A DNA stretch of 64,000 bases from Streptomyces beigongshangae (GTDB taxonomy: Bacteria; Actinomycetota; Actinomycetes; Streptomycetales; Streptomycetaceae): the NCBI RefSeq assembly GCF_019710745.1, contig NZ_JAHKJW010000001.1, positions 1-64,000 of the forward strand. Direction: 5' to 3'. Of the stretch, positions 36,949-45,482 are shown one piece after another. Numbering within the stretch: position 1 is the first letter of the stretch; the number at the start of each line of letters is the position of its first letter. A model generated the notes under the pieces. That model searched no databases and had not been told where the DNA came from. It saw only the letters and a program-made list of their open reading frames with translations. Position numbers and translations under genes: made by a program.

Positions 36949-39270
36949 TTACTGGGCCGGCTGGGGGTCGTCCGGGTCCTCCGAGGGTTCCGTGTCGTCC
37001 GAGGGTGAGGTCGACGGGCTCGTCGACGGGGACGGCGACTCGTCGTCCGACGGGGACGCCTCGGGGGAGCTCTCCGCCGGAGCGCTGGACGTGGGGGGCT
37101 TCGTCGTCGGCTCCTCGGAGGACGGTTCCTCCGACGGGGTCGGCGGCGCCGGGGTGGCCGACGGGGTCGGGGTGGGCCGTACGGCCGCGCCCTGGTCCGT
37201 CTGCAGGTCGAACCTGGAGACGCCGTCCATCACGCCGAAGGTGTACGCCGCCCAGATCTGCGCCGGGAAGCCACCACCGTTGACGCGGCCGCCGCCGGCC
37301 GCGCCCTGCAGCGTGACCTGGCTGAACGCCTTGACCTCGACCGGCTTCTCCTTGCCGCACCGGGTCGTGCCCGCCTCGGCCGCCTCGCCGAAGACGCCCA
37401 CCGCAGTGACGAGCTTCGGTGTGTAACCGGTGAACCAGGCCGACTTGTTGCAGTCGGAGGTGCCGGTCTTGCCGGCGACCAGCTGGCTGCCGCGGGCCGG
37501 GTTCTCGCGCACGGACGTCCGGGCCGTGCCGTCGTCGACCACGCCCGTCAGCACCGAGGTGACGGTGTCCGCCGTCCCCCGGCTGATGACCTGCTCGCCG
37601 ATCGCGTCCGGGAAGCTGACCGTGCGGTCCTTGTGCTCGACCGACTTCACGAGGGTCGGGGTGACCTTCTTGCCGTGGTTGTCGAGGGTCGCGTAGACAC
37701 CGGCCATCTCCAGTGGGCTCGCGCCCATGGTGCCGAGGGTCTGGGCGGGCACCGCGTCGGCGTCCTCGACGTCCATGCCGAGTTCGACCGCGGTCTTCAT
37801 GACCTCCTCCATCCCGACGTCGACGCCCATCTGCGCGAAGACGGAGTTGATGGACTTGTTCATCGCCGTCTGGACGGTGACGTCGCCGTAGTCGACGTCG
37901 TCCTCGTTCGGCGGGGAGAAGCCGACCTTGGCCCCGTCGTCGACGACCGGACGCTTGCTGGTGCCGTCGTAGATCGTGCTCGCCCTGATCGGCCGGCCGT
38001 CCTGCGTCGTGGCGCTGCTCTCGACGGCCGCGGCCAGGATCAGCGGCTTGAAGGTGGAGGCGGGCTGGTAGTCGCGGCGCGTCGCGTTGTTCGTGTAGTG
38101 CTTCACGTAGTCGACGCCGCCGTACATGGCGACGACGGCACCGGTCTTCGGGTCGACGGACACGGCACCGGCCTGGACGTTCGCGTCGACCTTCCGCTTC
38201 CCGGGGTCGAGCTTGCCGGTCAGCTGGCTCCTGACCGACTTCTCCAGCTGGGCCTGCTTCTTCTTGTCGATGTTCAGCGTGATGGTCCAGCCGCCCGCCT
38301 TGACCAGGGCCGCGGCCTCCTTCATGTCCGAGGCCGTCCCCTTCGCGACGAGCTGCTCCATCAGGGCGTTGTCGGCGGCCTCCGCCATGTAGCCGGCCTG
38401 GCCCTGCATACCGGGCGCGCCCTTGGGCTCCTTCGGCACGGGGAACTTCATGCCGTCGCGCTTGGCCGGGCTGAGCCAGTCCTCCTCGACCATGTTGTCG
38501 AGGACGTAGTTCCAGCGGTCGGTGACGAGCTTCTTGCCGGTGTCGCTCGCGGCCGCCCAGTCGTACTGGCTCGGCGCCTGGAGCAGCGCGGCGAGGTACG
38601 CGCCCTGGGCGACCGTGAGCCGGTCCGCGTCGACGCGGTAGTACGCCTGGGCCGCGGCCTGGATGCCCCACGCGTTACGGCCGTAGTAGCTGGTGTTGAT
38701 GTAGCCGGCGAGGATGGCGTCCTTGGACTTCTGGCGGTCCACCTTCAGCGAGATGACCAGTTCCTTCAGCTTGCGCGTGACGGTCTGGTCCTGCGTGAGG
38801 TAGTAGTTCTTGACGTACTGCTGGGTGATCGTCGAGCCGCCCTGCTTGCCCTTGCCGGAGAGCGTGTTGAGCAGGCCGCGGGCCGTTCCCCTGAAGTCGA
38901 CGCCGGAGTCCTGGTAGAAGGACTTGTTCTCGGCGGCGACGAAGGTCATCCGGACGTCCTTGGAGACCTGGTCCAGGTCGACCAGCTCGCGGTTCACCTC
39001 GCCGTCGCGGGCGAGCGTCGAGCCGTCGCCGTACTTGTAGATGTTGCTCTGCTGCACCGCCGCCGCGTTCCCCTTGGGAACGTCGATCATCAGGTAGAGC
39101 CCGACGAAGGCCGCCATCGCGAGCAGACAGACGCCGAAGAACGTACCGAGGAGCTTCTTCCAGGTGAGGAAGCGGCGTATGCCGCTCTTGCCGCCGGCCC
39201 TGGCCGAGCGTCTGGGCGCGCCGCGGTGGCTGCCACGCTGCCGCGCTCGTCTCTCGTCCGCTCGTCCCAT
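36949..39270 (-). CDS. Bifunctional class A penicillin-binding protein
   Basis: Peptidoglycan synthase of 773 residues with one N-terminal membrane helix (about 41-62). The GT51 glycosyltransferase domain (about 85-260) has 'AAENKSFYQDSGVDFRGTARG' with the catalytic Glu, 'GGSTITQQYVKN' and 'RKLKELVISLKVD'. The transpeptidase domain (about 365-650) has the SxxK box 'ASTFKPL', SxN 'NKSINSVF' and 'GKTGTSD'. The last 80 residues are a Pro/Ser/Thr/Glu-rich low-complexity tail outside the membrane, common in actinobacterial PBPs. It polymerises and crosslinks glycan strands. Transcribed alone. Confidence 0.95.
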   Translation of the reverse strand: MGRADERRARQRGSHRGAPRRSARAGGKSGIRRFLTWKKLLGTFFGVCLLAMAAFVGLYLMIDVPKGNAAAVQQSNIYKYGDGSTLARDGEVNRELVDLDQVSKDVRMTFVAAENKSFYQDSGVDFRGTARGLLNTLSGKGKQGGSTITQQYVKNYYLTQDQTVTRKLKELVISLKVDRQKSKDAILAGYINTSYYGRNAWGIQAAAQAYYRVDADRLTVAQGAYLAALLQAPSQYDWAAASDTGKKLVTDRWNYVLDNMVEEDWLSPAKRDGMKFPVPKEPKGAPGMQGQAGYMAEAADNALMEQLVAKGTASDMKEAAALVKAGGWTITLNIDKKKQAQLEKSVRSQLTGKLDPGKRKVDANVQAGAVSVDPKTGAVVAMYGGVDYVKHYTNNATRRDYQPASTFKPLILAAAVESSATTQDGRPIRASTIYDGTSKRPVVDDGAKVGFSPPNEDDVDYGDVTVQTAMNKSINSVFAQMGVDVGMEEVMKTAVELGMDVEDADAVPAQTLGTMGASPLEMAGVYATLDNHGKKVTPTLVKSVEHKDRTVSFPDAIGEQVISRGTADTVTSVLTGVVDDGTARTSVRENPARGSQLVAGKTGTSDCNKSAWFTGYTPKLVTAVGVFGEAAEAGTTRCGKEKPVEVKAFSQVTLQGAAGGGRVNGGGFPAQIWAAYTFGVMDGVSRFDLQTDQGAAVRPTPTPSATPAPPTPSEEPSSEEPTTKPPTSSAPAESSPEASPSDDESPSPSTSPSTSPSDDTEPSEDPDDPQPAQ

Positions 39271-39453
39271 GGGTCCGTCCGCTCCGCTTCCGTCTCTCGT
39301 GTCTCACAGGTTCGTCGTTTCGGTCAGCTCAGCAAACTAACACCGAGGTGAGGGACAAACGTCTGTCGATCCGGCCTTTTACGGACGTGACAATCAGCAC
39401 CTGCCCCTATGGAACCGACGATTCTCGGGTGCGGAAGGTTGTCGTGGCGGATA

Positions 39454-39467
39454 AAGTGATATCACTT
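39454..39467. promoter_or_regulatory. 14-bp perfect palindrome upstream of the SPFH gene
   Basis: AAGTGATATCACTT is fully self-complementary and lies 62 bases before the SPFH start in the AT-richest patch of the region. TAGATA follows directly (39467-39472) and could be a -10 element. A DNA-binding dimer is the obvious reader; the small RHH-like protein of the same operon is a candidate. Confidence 0.6.
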
Positions 39468-39528
39468 AGATAGACACAGGACGGTCGCCCGGGCTTCGGG
39501 CGGCCGCACCGCGAAACGGGGGACACCC

Positions 39529-40476
39529 ATGCCCACACACGATTCACCAGGCATTTCTCCGGACGCCGCCGACGTGCCCGAGATGCCCGCCCCACGCGTA
39601 CGGGAGTTCCCGGCACACAGCATCGGCGGCGGGCTCGCGCTGCTGCTCGGGCTCCTCGGACTGCTGGCCGGCGCCGCGACGGTCGTCGCCGCGACCGCCG
39701 TGGACGCCACCGGCGGCAAGGCCGCGCTCATCACGGGCGGCATCCTGGTCGCCCTCGCGGCCTTCGTCGCCATGTGCGGCCTGAACATGGTGGCGCCGGG
39801 CGAGGCCCGCGTCGTCCAGCTCTTCGGCCGCTACCGCGGCACGATCCGCGAGGACGGACTGCGCTGGGTCAACCCGCTCACGTCCCGCACGAAGATCTCG
39901 ACACGGGTGCGCAACCACGAGACGGCCGTCCTGAAGGTGAACGACGCCTACGGCAACCCGATCGAGCTCGCCGCCGTCGTGGTGTGGAGGGTCGAGGACA
40001 CCGCGCAGGCCAGCTTCGAGGTGGACGACTTCCTGGAGTTCGTCGCCACCCAGACCGAGGCGGCCGTGCGGCACATCGCCATCGAGTACCCGTACGACGC
40101 CCACGACGAGGAGGGCCTGTCGCTGCGGGGCAACGCGGAGGAGATCACCGAGAAGCTGGCGGTCGAGCTGCACGCGCGCGTGGAGGCGGCGGGGGTGCAG
40201 ATCATCGAGTCCCGCTTCACGCATCTCGCGTACGCGCCCGAGATCGCCTCCGCGATGCTCCAGCGCCAGCAGGCCGGCGCGGTCGTCGCCGCGCGGCGGC
40301 AGATCGTGGACGGGGCGGTCGGCATGGTCGAGGCGGCGCTCGCGCGGATCTCGGAGCGGGACATCGTGGAGCTGGACTCCGAGCGGAAAGCCGCGATGGT
40401 GTCGAACCTGATGGTGGTCCTGTGCGGCGACCGGGCACCGCAGCCCGTCCTCAACACCGGGTCGCTCTACCAGTGA
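39529..40476 (+). CDS. SPFH/Band 7 (stomatin/flotillin-like) membrane protein
   Basis: Protein of 315 residues with two N-terminal membrane helices (about 32-55 and 65-85) and an SPFH domain (about 85-260; '[22 protein letters not shown]', '[24 protein letters not shown]', '[19 protein letters not shown]'), then a helical part ending '[19 protein letters not shown]'. Such proteins scaffold membrane microdomains and are linked to membrane-stress responses. The stop overlaps the next start (GTGA). The palindrome upstream suggests control by a dedicated regulator. Confidence 0.9.
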   Translation: MPTHDSPGISPDAADVPEMPAPRVREFPAHSIGGGLALLLGLLGLLAGAATVVAATAVDATGGKAALITGGILVALAAFVAMCGLNMVAPGEARVVQLFGRYRGTIREDGLRWVNPLTSRTKISTRVRNHETAVLKVNDAYGNPIELAAVVVWRVEDTAQASFEVDDFLEFVATQTEAAVRHIAIEYPYDAHDEEGLSLRGNAEEITEKLAVELHARVEAAGVQIIESRFTHLAYAPEIASAMLQRQQAGAVVAARRQIVDGAVGMVEAALARISERDIVELDSERKAAMVSNLMVVLCGDRAPQPVLNTGSLYQ

Positions 40477-40724
40477 GTTCTCCTGCGGAGGGGGAATCCC
40501 CGCGGCGGCGGCCGCAGCAGCAGCGGAAGCAGGTGCTGCTGCGGCTGGATCCGCTGGTGTACGAGGCGTTGGCCCGGTGGGCCGGGGACGAGCTGCGCTC
40601 GGCCAACGCGCAGATCGAGTTCCTGTTGCGGCGGGCCCTCGGGGAGGCGGGGCGGCTTCCCGGCGGGACGGGGCCGATCCCCCGGCGGGGGCGGCCGCCG
40701 CGTTCCGAGGAGGCGGAGGAGTAG
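40473..40724 (+). CDS. Small ribbon-helix-helix-like protein coupled to SPFH gene
   Basis: Protein of 83 residues starting at the GTG that overlaps the SPFH stop by 4 bases. Residues 18-58 ('KQVLLRLDPLVYEALARWAG' then 'DELRSANAQIEFLLRRALGEAG') read as a beta strand followed by two helices, the layout of Arc/CopG ribbon-helix-helix DNA-binding proteins. The flanks are basic (N-terminus) and Pro/Arg/Glu-rich (C-terminus). The tight coupling suggests a shared function, possibly as the operon's own regulator. No enzyme motif is present. Confidence 0.8.
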   Translation: MSSPAEGESPRRRPQQQRKQVLLRLDPLVYEALARWAGDELRSANAQIEFLLRRALGEAGRLPGGTGPIPRRGRPPRSEEAEE

Positions 40725-40740
40725 GCCGGCGGCCCGGCGG

Positions 40741-40785
40741 GGGCCGGGTGCGCGGTTCCCCGCCTCCGAAGGGCGCGGGGCCGCC
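40741..40785. repeat. REP-like interspersed element, copy 3 (degenerate)
   Basis: GGGCCGGGTGCGCGGTTCCC retains the element core; CCCCGC and GCGGGG close a hairpin over CTCCGAAGGGC. It is at the 3' end of the SPFH operon and may serve as its terminator. Confidence 0.5.
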
Positions 40786-40859
40786 GGGGGCGGTTTCGGG
40801 ATTGTGACAATCGGGGTCCACCTGCGGGGGAACGGTCCGCCCGGCCCTACCGGATGCAG

Positions 40860-40904
40860 CTCTACACGGTGTGTATACATGCGGTGTATACACGCCGTGT
40901 AGAG
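40860..40904. promoter_or_regulatory. 45-bp inverted repeat operator of the PadR-ABC operon
   Basis: CTCTACACGG (40860-40869) pairs with CCGTGTAGAG (40895-40904), and GTGTATACA (40871-40879) with TGTATACAC (40885-40893), around a TGCGG centre. Only one position breaks the dyad. TGTATACA is the kind of half-site bound by PadR proteins. The repeat ends 7 bases before the padR ATG, which has no ribosome site, so TATACA may double as the -10 of a leaderless promoter. Confidence 0.8.
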
Positions 40905-40911
40905 TGCTCGC

Positions 40912-41436
40912 ATGTCCATTGGTCACACGCTCCTCGGGCTCCTGGAGTCCGGGCCCCGCCACGGTTACGACCTGAAGCGGGCCTTCGACGAGAAGTTCGG
41001 TCACGACCGGCCGCTCCACTACGGCCAGGTCTATTCGACGATGTCCCGGCTGCTGAAGAACGGCCTCGTGGAGGTCGACGGGATCGAGGCGGGCGACGGC
41101 CCCGAGCGGAAGCGGTACGCGATCACCGAGGCGGGCGTCACCGACGTCCAGCAGTGGCTCGCGACGCCGGAGAAGCCGGAGCCGTACCTGCAGTCGGCCC
41201 TCTACACGAAGGTCGTCCTCGCACTCCTGACGCACCGCGACGCGTCCGACATCCTCGACACGCAGCGCTCGGAGCACCTGCGCATGATGCGCATCCTCAC
41301 CGACCGCAAACGCAACGGCGACCTCGCCGACCAGCTGATCTGCGACCACGCCCTCTTCCACCTCGAAGCGGACCTGCGGTGGCTCGAACTCACCGCCGCC
41401 CGCCTCGGCAAACTCGCGGAGGCGGTGGCCCGATGA
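40912..41436 (+). CDS. PadR-family transcriptional regulator
   Basis: Winged-helix repressor of 174 residues. Residues 1-80 have the PadR pattern 'LLGLLESGPRHGYDLKRAFDEKF', 'LHYGQVYSTMSRLLKNGLVEVDG' and 'KRYAITEAG', and the C-terminal helices (about 100-174) match the Vir_C/PadR dimerisation part. It is the first gene of an operon with an ABC ATPase and a FtsX-type permease (ATGA overlap), a common arrangement in which PadR represses an antibiotic or lipid exporter until a ligand binds. The long inverted repeat covering its promoter supports autoregulation. Confidence 0.93.
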   Translation: MSIGHTLLGLLESGPRHGYDLKRAFDEKFGHDRPLHYGQVYSTMSRLLKNGLVEVDGIEAGDGPERKRYAITEAGVTDVQQWLATPEKPEPYLQSALYTKVVLALLTHRDASDILDTQRSEHLRMMRILTDRKRNGDLADQLICDHALFHLEADLRWLELTAARLGKLAEAVAR

Positions 41437-42119
41437 CCCCCGCAGGCTCCCTGCTCGTGGCCCACGACCTGCGCAAGGCGTACGGCCCCACCCACGCCCT
41501 GGACGGCGCCGGGTTCTCCATCCACCCGGGCGAGGTCGTCGCCGTGATGGGCCCCTCGGGCTCCGGCAAGTCGACCCTCCTGCACTGCCTCGCCGGCATC
41601 GTGACGCCCGACTCGGGCTCGATCATGTACAACGGCCGCGAGATGGCGACGATGAACGACTCGCAGCGCAGCGCGCTGCGGCGCTCCGAGTTCGGCTTCG
41701 TCTTCCAGTTCGGCCAATTGGTGCCGGAGCTGACCTGCGTCGAGAACGTGGCCCTGCCGCTGCGGCTGAACGGCATCCCCCGCAAGGAGGCCGAGCGCAC
41801 CGCCCTGTCCTGGATGGAGCGCCTGGAGGTCGACGACCTCGGGGGCAAGCGCCCCGGCGAGGTCTCGGGCGGCCAGGGCCAGCGCGTCGCCGTGGCCCGC
41901 TCCCTGGTCACCGGCCCGCGCGTGCTGTTCGCCGACGAGCCGACGGGCGCCCTCGACTCGCTCAACGGCGAGCGGGTGATGGAGCTGCTCACGGACGCCG
42001 CCCGGTCCGCCAACGCGGCCGTCGTCCTCGTCACGCACGAGACCCGGGTGGCCGCCTACTCGGACCGCGAGATCGTCGTACGGGACGGCAGGTCCCGGGA
42101 CATGGAGCGCGTCGTATGA
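41433..42119 (+). CDS. ABC transporter ATP-binding protein (MacB/LolD type)
   Basis: ATPase of 228 residues. Walker A 'GPSGSGKST' (about 39-47), Q-loop 'FVFQFGQLVPELT', signature 'VSGGQGQRVAVARSL', Walker B 'VLFADEPTGALD' and H-loop 'VTHE' are complete. The Q-loop and 'TGALDS' places it among MacB/LolD-type transporters that work with FtsX permeases, as the next gene encodes. ATGA overlaps at both ends couple it to padR and the permease. Confidence 0.95.
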   Translation: MTPAGSLLVAHDLRKAYGPTHALDGAGFSIHPGEVVAVMGPSGSGKSTLLHCLAGIVTPDSGSIMYNGREMATMNDSQRSALRRSEFGFVFQFGQLVPELTCVENVALPLRLNGIPRKEAERTALSWMERLEVDDLGGKRPGEVSGGQGQRVAVARSLVTGPRVLFADEPTGALDSLNGERVMELLTDAARSANAAVVLVTHETRVAAYSDREIVVRDGRSRDMERVV

Positions 42120-44533
42120 CCCCCCGTCCGCAGCTCACCGCCGCCTCGCCCGGGGCGGGCCCCGCGCCGGGCGCCCGGGAGGACTCCCGCCGCGCCGTCC
42201 CCGCACGGGTGCAGTGGTCCAGGGACCTGGCCATGGGGGTCAGGTTCGCGTTCACCGGCGGCCGCGAGGGCTGGGTGCGCGTCCTGCTCACGGGGGTCGG
42301 CGTGGGGCTCGGCGTGGCACTGCTGCTGCTGACCACCGCCGTCCCGAACGTGATGCAGGCGCGGTCCGACCGCGAGTACGCGCGCATGGACCTGGTGTTC
42401 GGCGCGCCCGACAAGCCCGAGGGCGACAACACCCTGCTCGTCGCGAACGCCGGCACCGAGTTCCGGGGCCTGGACGTCCGCGGCCGCCGGCTGGAGCCCG
42501 AGGGCCTGCGGGCGCCGCTGCCGCCCGGGGTGAGCGGGTTCCCCGCGCCGGGCGAGATGGTGGTGTCCCCCGCGCTCAAGGAGCTGCTGGACTCCGGGGA
42601 CGCCGCGCTGCTGCGCGAGCGGCTGCCGTACCGGATCACCGGCACGATCGGCGAGCCGGGCCTCATCGGCCCGGCCGAACTCGCCTTCTACACGGGCGGC
42701 GAGGACCTGGCCGCGCGGCTCGGCGACGGAGGCGTGCGGCGGATCGACACCTTCCACGCGCAGAAGGCCCCGGCGGAGAAGCTGGACCCCGTCCTCCTCC
42801 TGCTCGTCCTGACGATCTTCGTGGTGCTGCTGATGCCGGTCGGGGTCTTCATCGCCGCGGCCGTACGCTTCGGCGGCGAGCGGCGCGACCGCAGGCTCGC
42901 GGCGCTGCGGCTGGTCGGCGCCGACAGCCGGATGACCCGCCGGATCGCGGCGGGCGAGGCGCTCGCCGGGGCCTTCCTGGGCCTCGTCCTCGGGACCGGT
43001 TTCTTCCTGCTCGGCCGTCAGGCCGCCGGAACCGTGGAGCTGTTCGGGTTCAGCGTCTTCCCGAGCTACCTGGACCCGGCGCCCGTGCTGGCCCTCCTGA
43101 TCGCCGTCGCGGTCCCGGCGGGCGCGGTCGCGGTGACGCTGCTGGCCCTGCGCGGCGTGGTCATCGAACCGCTCGGCGTGGTGCGCACGGCCCGGCCCGC
43201 GCGCCGCCGGCTGTGGTGGCGGCTGCTGCTGCCCCTGGCGGGCCTCGGCCTGCTCGCCCCGATGATCGGCAAGGGCGGCGACAGCGGGAACTTCAACGAG
43301 TACCTGGTGATCGGCGGCGTCGTCCTGCTCCTCGTCGGCGTCACCGCGCTGCTGCCGTGGGTGGTGGAGTCCGTGGTGGCCCGGCTGAACCCGGGCCCGG
43401 TCTCCTGGCAGCTGGCCGTGCGCAGGCTCCAGCTGAGCAGCGGCACCGCGGCCCGCATGGTCAACGGGATCGCCGTGGCGGTGGCCGGCGCCATCGCCCT
43501 GCAGATGCTGTTCGCCGGTATCCAGGACGACTACACGAAGTCCACCGGCCAGGACCTCTCGCGCGCCCAGATGGAGGTGTCCGTACCGAAGGAGGTCTCC
43601 TCCGAGGGCGCACGGCGGCAGCTCGCCGGGACCCGCGGGGTGCGCGGCGCCGTCGCGCTGGCCGACTCCTCCATCAGCGACCGCCGGCTGGACCCCGTGT
43701 CGTCCGTGGGACTCACCGTCGGCGACTGCGCGGCCCTGCGCGAGGTGGCGAGGCTGCCCTCGTGCCGGGAGGGCGACGTGTTCGCCGTGCGGGGCGTCCA
43801 GGACGACACGGAGACCCCGCGACTCGCCGAAGCCGGACGGAAACTGTTCGTCGACCCCTCCTACCAGGGCTCGACGAAGGGCGCGGAAGCGGCCTGGACG
43901 GTGCCCGGGGGCATCAAGGAGGCCGCTCCGCGCAAGGACCCCACGGGCTGGGAGCGGGGTGGTTTCCTGATGACCACTGGTGCGCTGCCCGCCGCGGCGG
44001 CCCCGGCCCTCAGCGGACGGGTCTTCCTCACCCTCGACATGGCGGTCCCCGACGTGCACGAACACGTGCGCAACACCGCGGCGAGGATCGACCCGCTCAC
44101 GGAACCCATGACGTACACGGCCACCGAGCGGTCCGAGCGCTACGACTCCATCCGCACCGGCCTGTTCGTCGGCGCGGCCTGTGTCCTGGCACTGATCGGG
44201 GCGAGTCTGCTGGTCTCCCAGCTGGAGCAGTTGCGCGAACGCAGGAAACTGCTGTCCGCGCTGGTCGCCTTCGGCACCCGGCGCCGCACGCTCAGCCTGT
44301 CGGTGCTGTGGCAGACGGCGATCCCGGTCGCGCTCGGCCTGGTCCTGGCCGCGATCGTGGGCCTCACCCTGGGTGGAGTCCTGCTGAAGATGACGGCCGT
44401 CCCGGTGACGGTGGACTGGCTGAGCGTCCTCGCGATGACCGGCATCGGGGCGGCGGTGGTCCTGGTCGTCACAGCGCTCAGCGTGCCCCCGCTGCTGAGG
44501 CTGATGCGCCCGGACGGCCTGCGCACGGAGTAG
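42116..44533 (+). CDS. FtsX-type ABC transporter permease
   Basis: Permease of 805 residues with about ten membrane helices and two large outer loops. Two FtsX domains are seen (about 220-350, 'LLLLVLTIFVVLLMPVGVFI' then 'RRDRRLAALRLVGADSRMTRRI'; and about 690-800, 'GLFVGAACVLALIGASLLVS' then 'RERRKLLSALVAFGTRRRTL'). This duplicated form matches single-gene permeases of actinobacterial mechanotransmission-type exporters. Its partner ATPase is encoded immediately upstream. The exported compound is unknown; drug or lipid efflux is plausible. An 18-base perfect hairpin follows. Confidence 0.92.
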   Translation: MTPRPQLTAASPGAGPAPGAREDSRRAVPARVQWSRDLAMGVRFAFTGGREGWVRVLLTGVGVGLGVALLLLTTAVPNVMQARSDREYARMDLVFGAPDKPEGDNTLLVANAGTEFRGLDVRGRRLEPEGLRAPLPPGVSGFPAPGEMVVSPALKELLDSGDAALLRERLPYRITGTIGEPGLIGPAELAFYTGGEDLAARLGDGGVRRIDTFHAQKAPAEKLDPVLLLLVLTIFVVLLMPVGVFIAAAVRFGGERRDRRLAALRLVGADSRMTRRIAAGEALAGAFLGLVLGTGFFLLGRQAAGTVELFGFSVFPSYLDPAPVLALLIAVAVPAGAVAVTLLALRGVVIEPLGVVRTARPARRRLWWRLLLPLAGLGLLAPMIGKGGDSGNFNEYLVIGGVVLLLVGVTALLPWVVESVVARLNPGPVSWQLAVRRLQLSSGTAARMVNGIAVAVAGAIALQMLFAGIQDDYTKSTGQDLSRAQMEVSVPKEVSSEGARRQLAGTRGVRGAVALADSSISDRRLDPVSSVGLTVGDCAALREVARLPSCREGDVFAVRGVQDDTETPRLAEAGRKLFVDPSYQGSTKGAEAAWTVPGGIKEAAPRKDPTGWERGGFLMTTGALPAAAAPALSGRVFLTLDMAVPDVHEHVRNTAARIDPLTEPMTYTATERSERYDSIRTGLFVGAACVLALIGASLLVSQLEQLRERRKLLSALVAFGTRRRTLSLSVLWQTAIPVALGLVLAAIVGLTLGGVLLKMTAVPVTVDWLSVLAMTGIGAAVVLVVTALSVPPLLRLMRPDGLRTE

Positions 44534-44552
44534 CGGCGGTGCTCACGGGCAC

Positions 44553-44594
44553 GGGATGCCGCGCCACCGGTCCTCACCGGTGGCGCGGCATCCC
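44553..44594 (+). terminator. Terminator of the PadR-ABC operon
   Basis: GGGATGCCGCGCCACCGG (44553-44570) pairs perfectly over 18 bases with 44577-44594 around a TCCTCA loop, 20 bases after the permease stop. No U-run follows. Confidence 0.85.
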
Positions 44595-44595
44595 G

Positions 44596-44637
44596 CTGTG
44601 CGCTGACGACTGTGTGCTGACAGCTGTGTGCTGACAA
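44596..44637. repeat. Three 14-bp tandem repeats upstream of the ahpC remnant
   Basis: CTGTGCGCTGACGA, CTGTGTGCTGACAG and CTGTGTGCTGACAA follow each other at 44596, 44610 and 44624, with a further CTG after them. They begin 2 bases after the terminator stem and end about 130 bases before the ahpC remnant. They could be remains of the oxyR-ahpC regulatory region or simple slippage products. Confidence 0.8.
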
Positions 44638-44765
44638 CTGTTTTCGATCGGTGCGGCAGAGTGCGGCCGCTCTCGAGACCGACGCGCTCTGTGCCACGAT
44701 CGAGAGCGTCCAGCCCATGAGGAAAACCCGCCCGAACGGTGTTTCCTCCACCGCGAGGAGAGCCT

Positions 44766-44945
44766 GTGCTCACTGTTGGTGGCAAGTTCCCCGAGTTCGT
44801 GCACCACGTCCGGCGCAAGGACCACCCGGACCTGACCGGCCTGACCTTCCCGATGACGGCCGACCCGCGCCCCGAGCTGTGCCCCTGCGACCGGACCAGG
44901 GGCGAGAAGACCCTCGGTCCGGTCGCGCTGCCGGCCGGTGCGTGA
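44766..44945 (+). pseudogene. ahpC: ahpC remnant: peroxiredoxin reduced to 59 codons by two in-frame deletions
   Basis: The frame opens at a GTG with GCGAGGAG upstream and encodes 'VLTVGGKFPEF', then 'VHHVRRKDHPDLTGLTFPMTAD', then 'ELCPCDRTRGEKTLGPVALP'. These are recognisable as the first residues, a central block and the last residues of Streptomyces AhpC (about 184 residues). The segment with the peroxidatic Cys ('FVCPTE') is gone; the C-terminal 'CPC' resolving region remains. Start, stop and frame are preserved through both joins, and ahpD follows after 3 bases as in an intact operon. Substitutions at several otherwise conserved positions suggest decay. The peptide cannot be a peroxidase. 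Confidence 0.8.
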
Positions 44946-44948
44946 CCC

Positions 44949-45482
44949 GTGTCCCTCGACGCGCTGAAGTCCGCGATCCCGGACTACGCCAAGGACCTGC
45001 GGCTGAACCTCGGTTCGGTCATCGGCGACTCCGCCCTCTCCCAGCAGCAGCTGTGGGGCACGGTGCTCGCGTGCGCCATCGCCTCACGGTCGCCCCGGGT
45101 GCTGCGGGAGCTGGAGGAGGAGGCCAACGCGAAGCTCTCGCCGGAGGCCTACACGGCGGCCAAGACCGCCGCGGCGACCATGGCGATGAACAACGTCTTC
45201 CACCGCACCCGGCATCTGCTCTCCGACCCGGAGTACGGGACGCTGCGGGCCGGCCTGCGGGTGAACGTGCTCGGCGACCCCGGGGTGGCGAAGGTCGACT
45301 TCGAGCTGTGGTCGCTCGCCGTCTCCGCGATCAACGCGTGCGGGCAGTGCCTCGACTCGCACGAACAGGTGCTGCGGAAGGCCGGGGTGGACCGGGAGAC
45401 GGTCCAGGAGGCGTTCAGGATCGCGGCGGTCGTGCAGGCGGTGGGGGTCACGCTGGACTCCGAGGCGGTGCTGGCGGAGTAG
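44949..45482 (+). CDS. ahpD: Alkyl hydroperoxidase AhpD
   Basis: Full-length AhpD (177 residues) of the carboxymuconolactone-decarboxylase fold. Catalytic residues Glu119, Cys131, Cys134 and His138 are present in '[20 protein letters not shown]' and '[10 protein letters not shown]'. In Mycobacterium the protein reduces AhpC through a dihydrolipoyl carrier, and it has weak peroxidase activity itself. Here its usual partner is a remnant just upstream and no oxyR is adjacent. The GTG is 3 bases after the ahpC-remnant stop, so AhpD is probably still translated from the remnant's signals. Codon use is normal and no damage is seen. Confidence 0.93.
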   Translation: MSLDALKSAIPDYAKDLRLNLGSVIGDSALSQQQLWGTVLACAIASRSPRVLRELEEEANAKLSPEAYTAAKTAAATMAMNNVFHRTRHLLSDPEYGTLRAGLRVNVLGDPGVAKVDFELWSLAVSAINACGQCLDSHEQVLRKAGVDRETVQEAFRIAAVVQAVGVTLDSEAVLAE

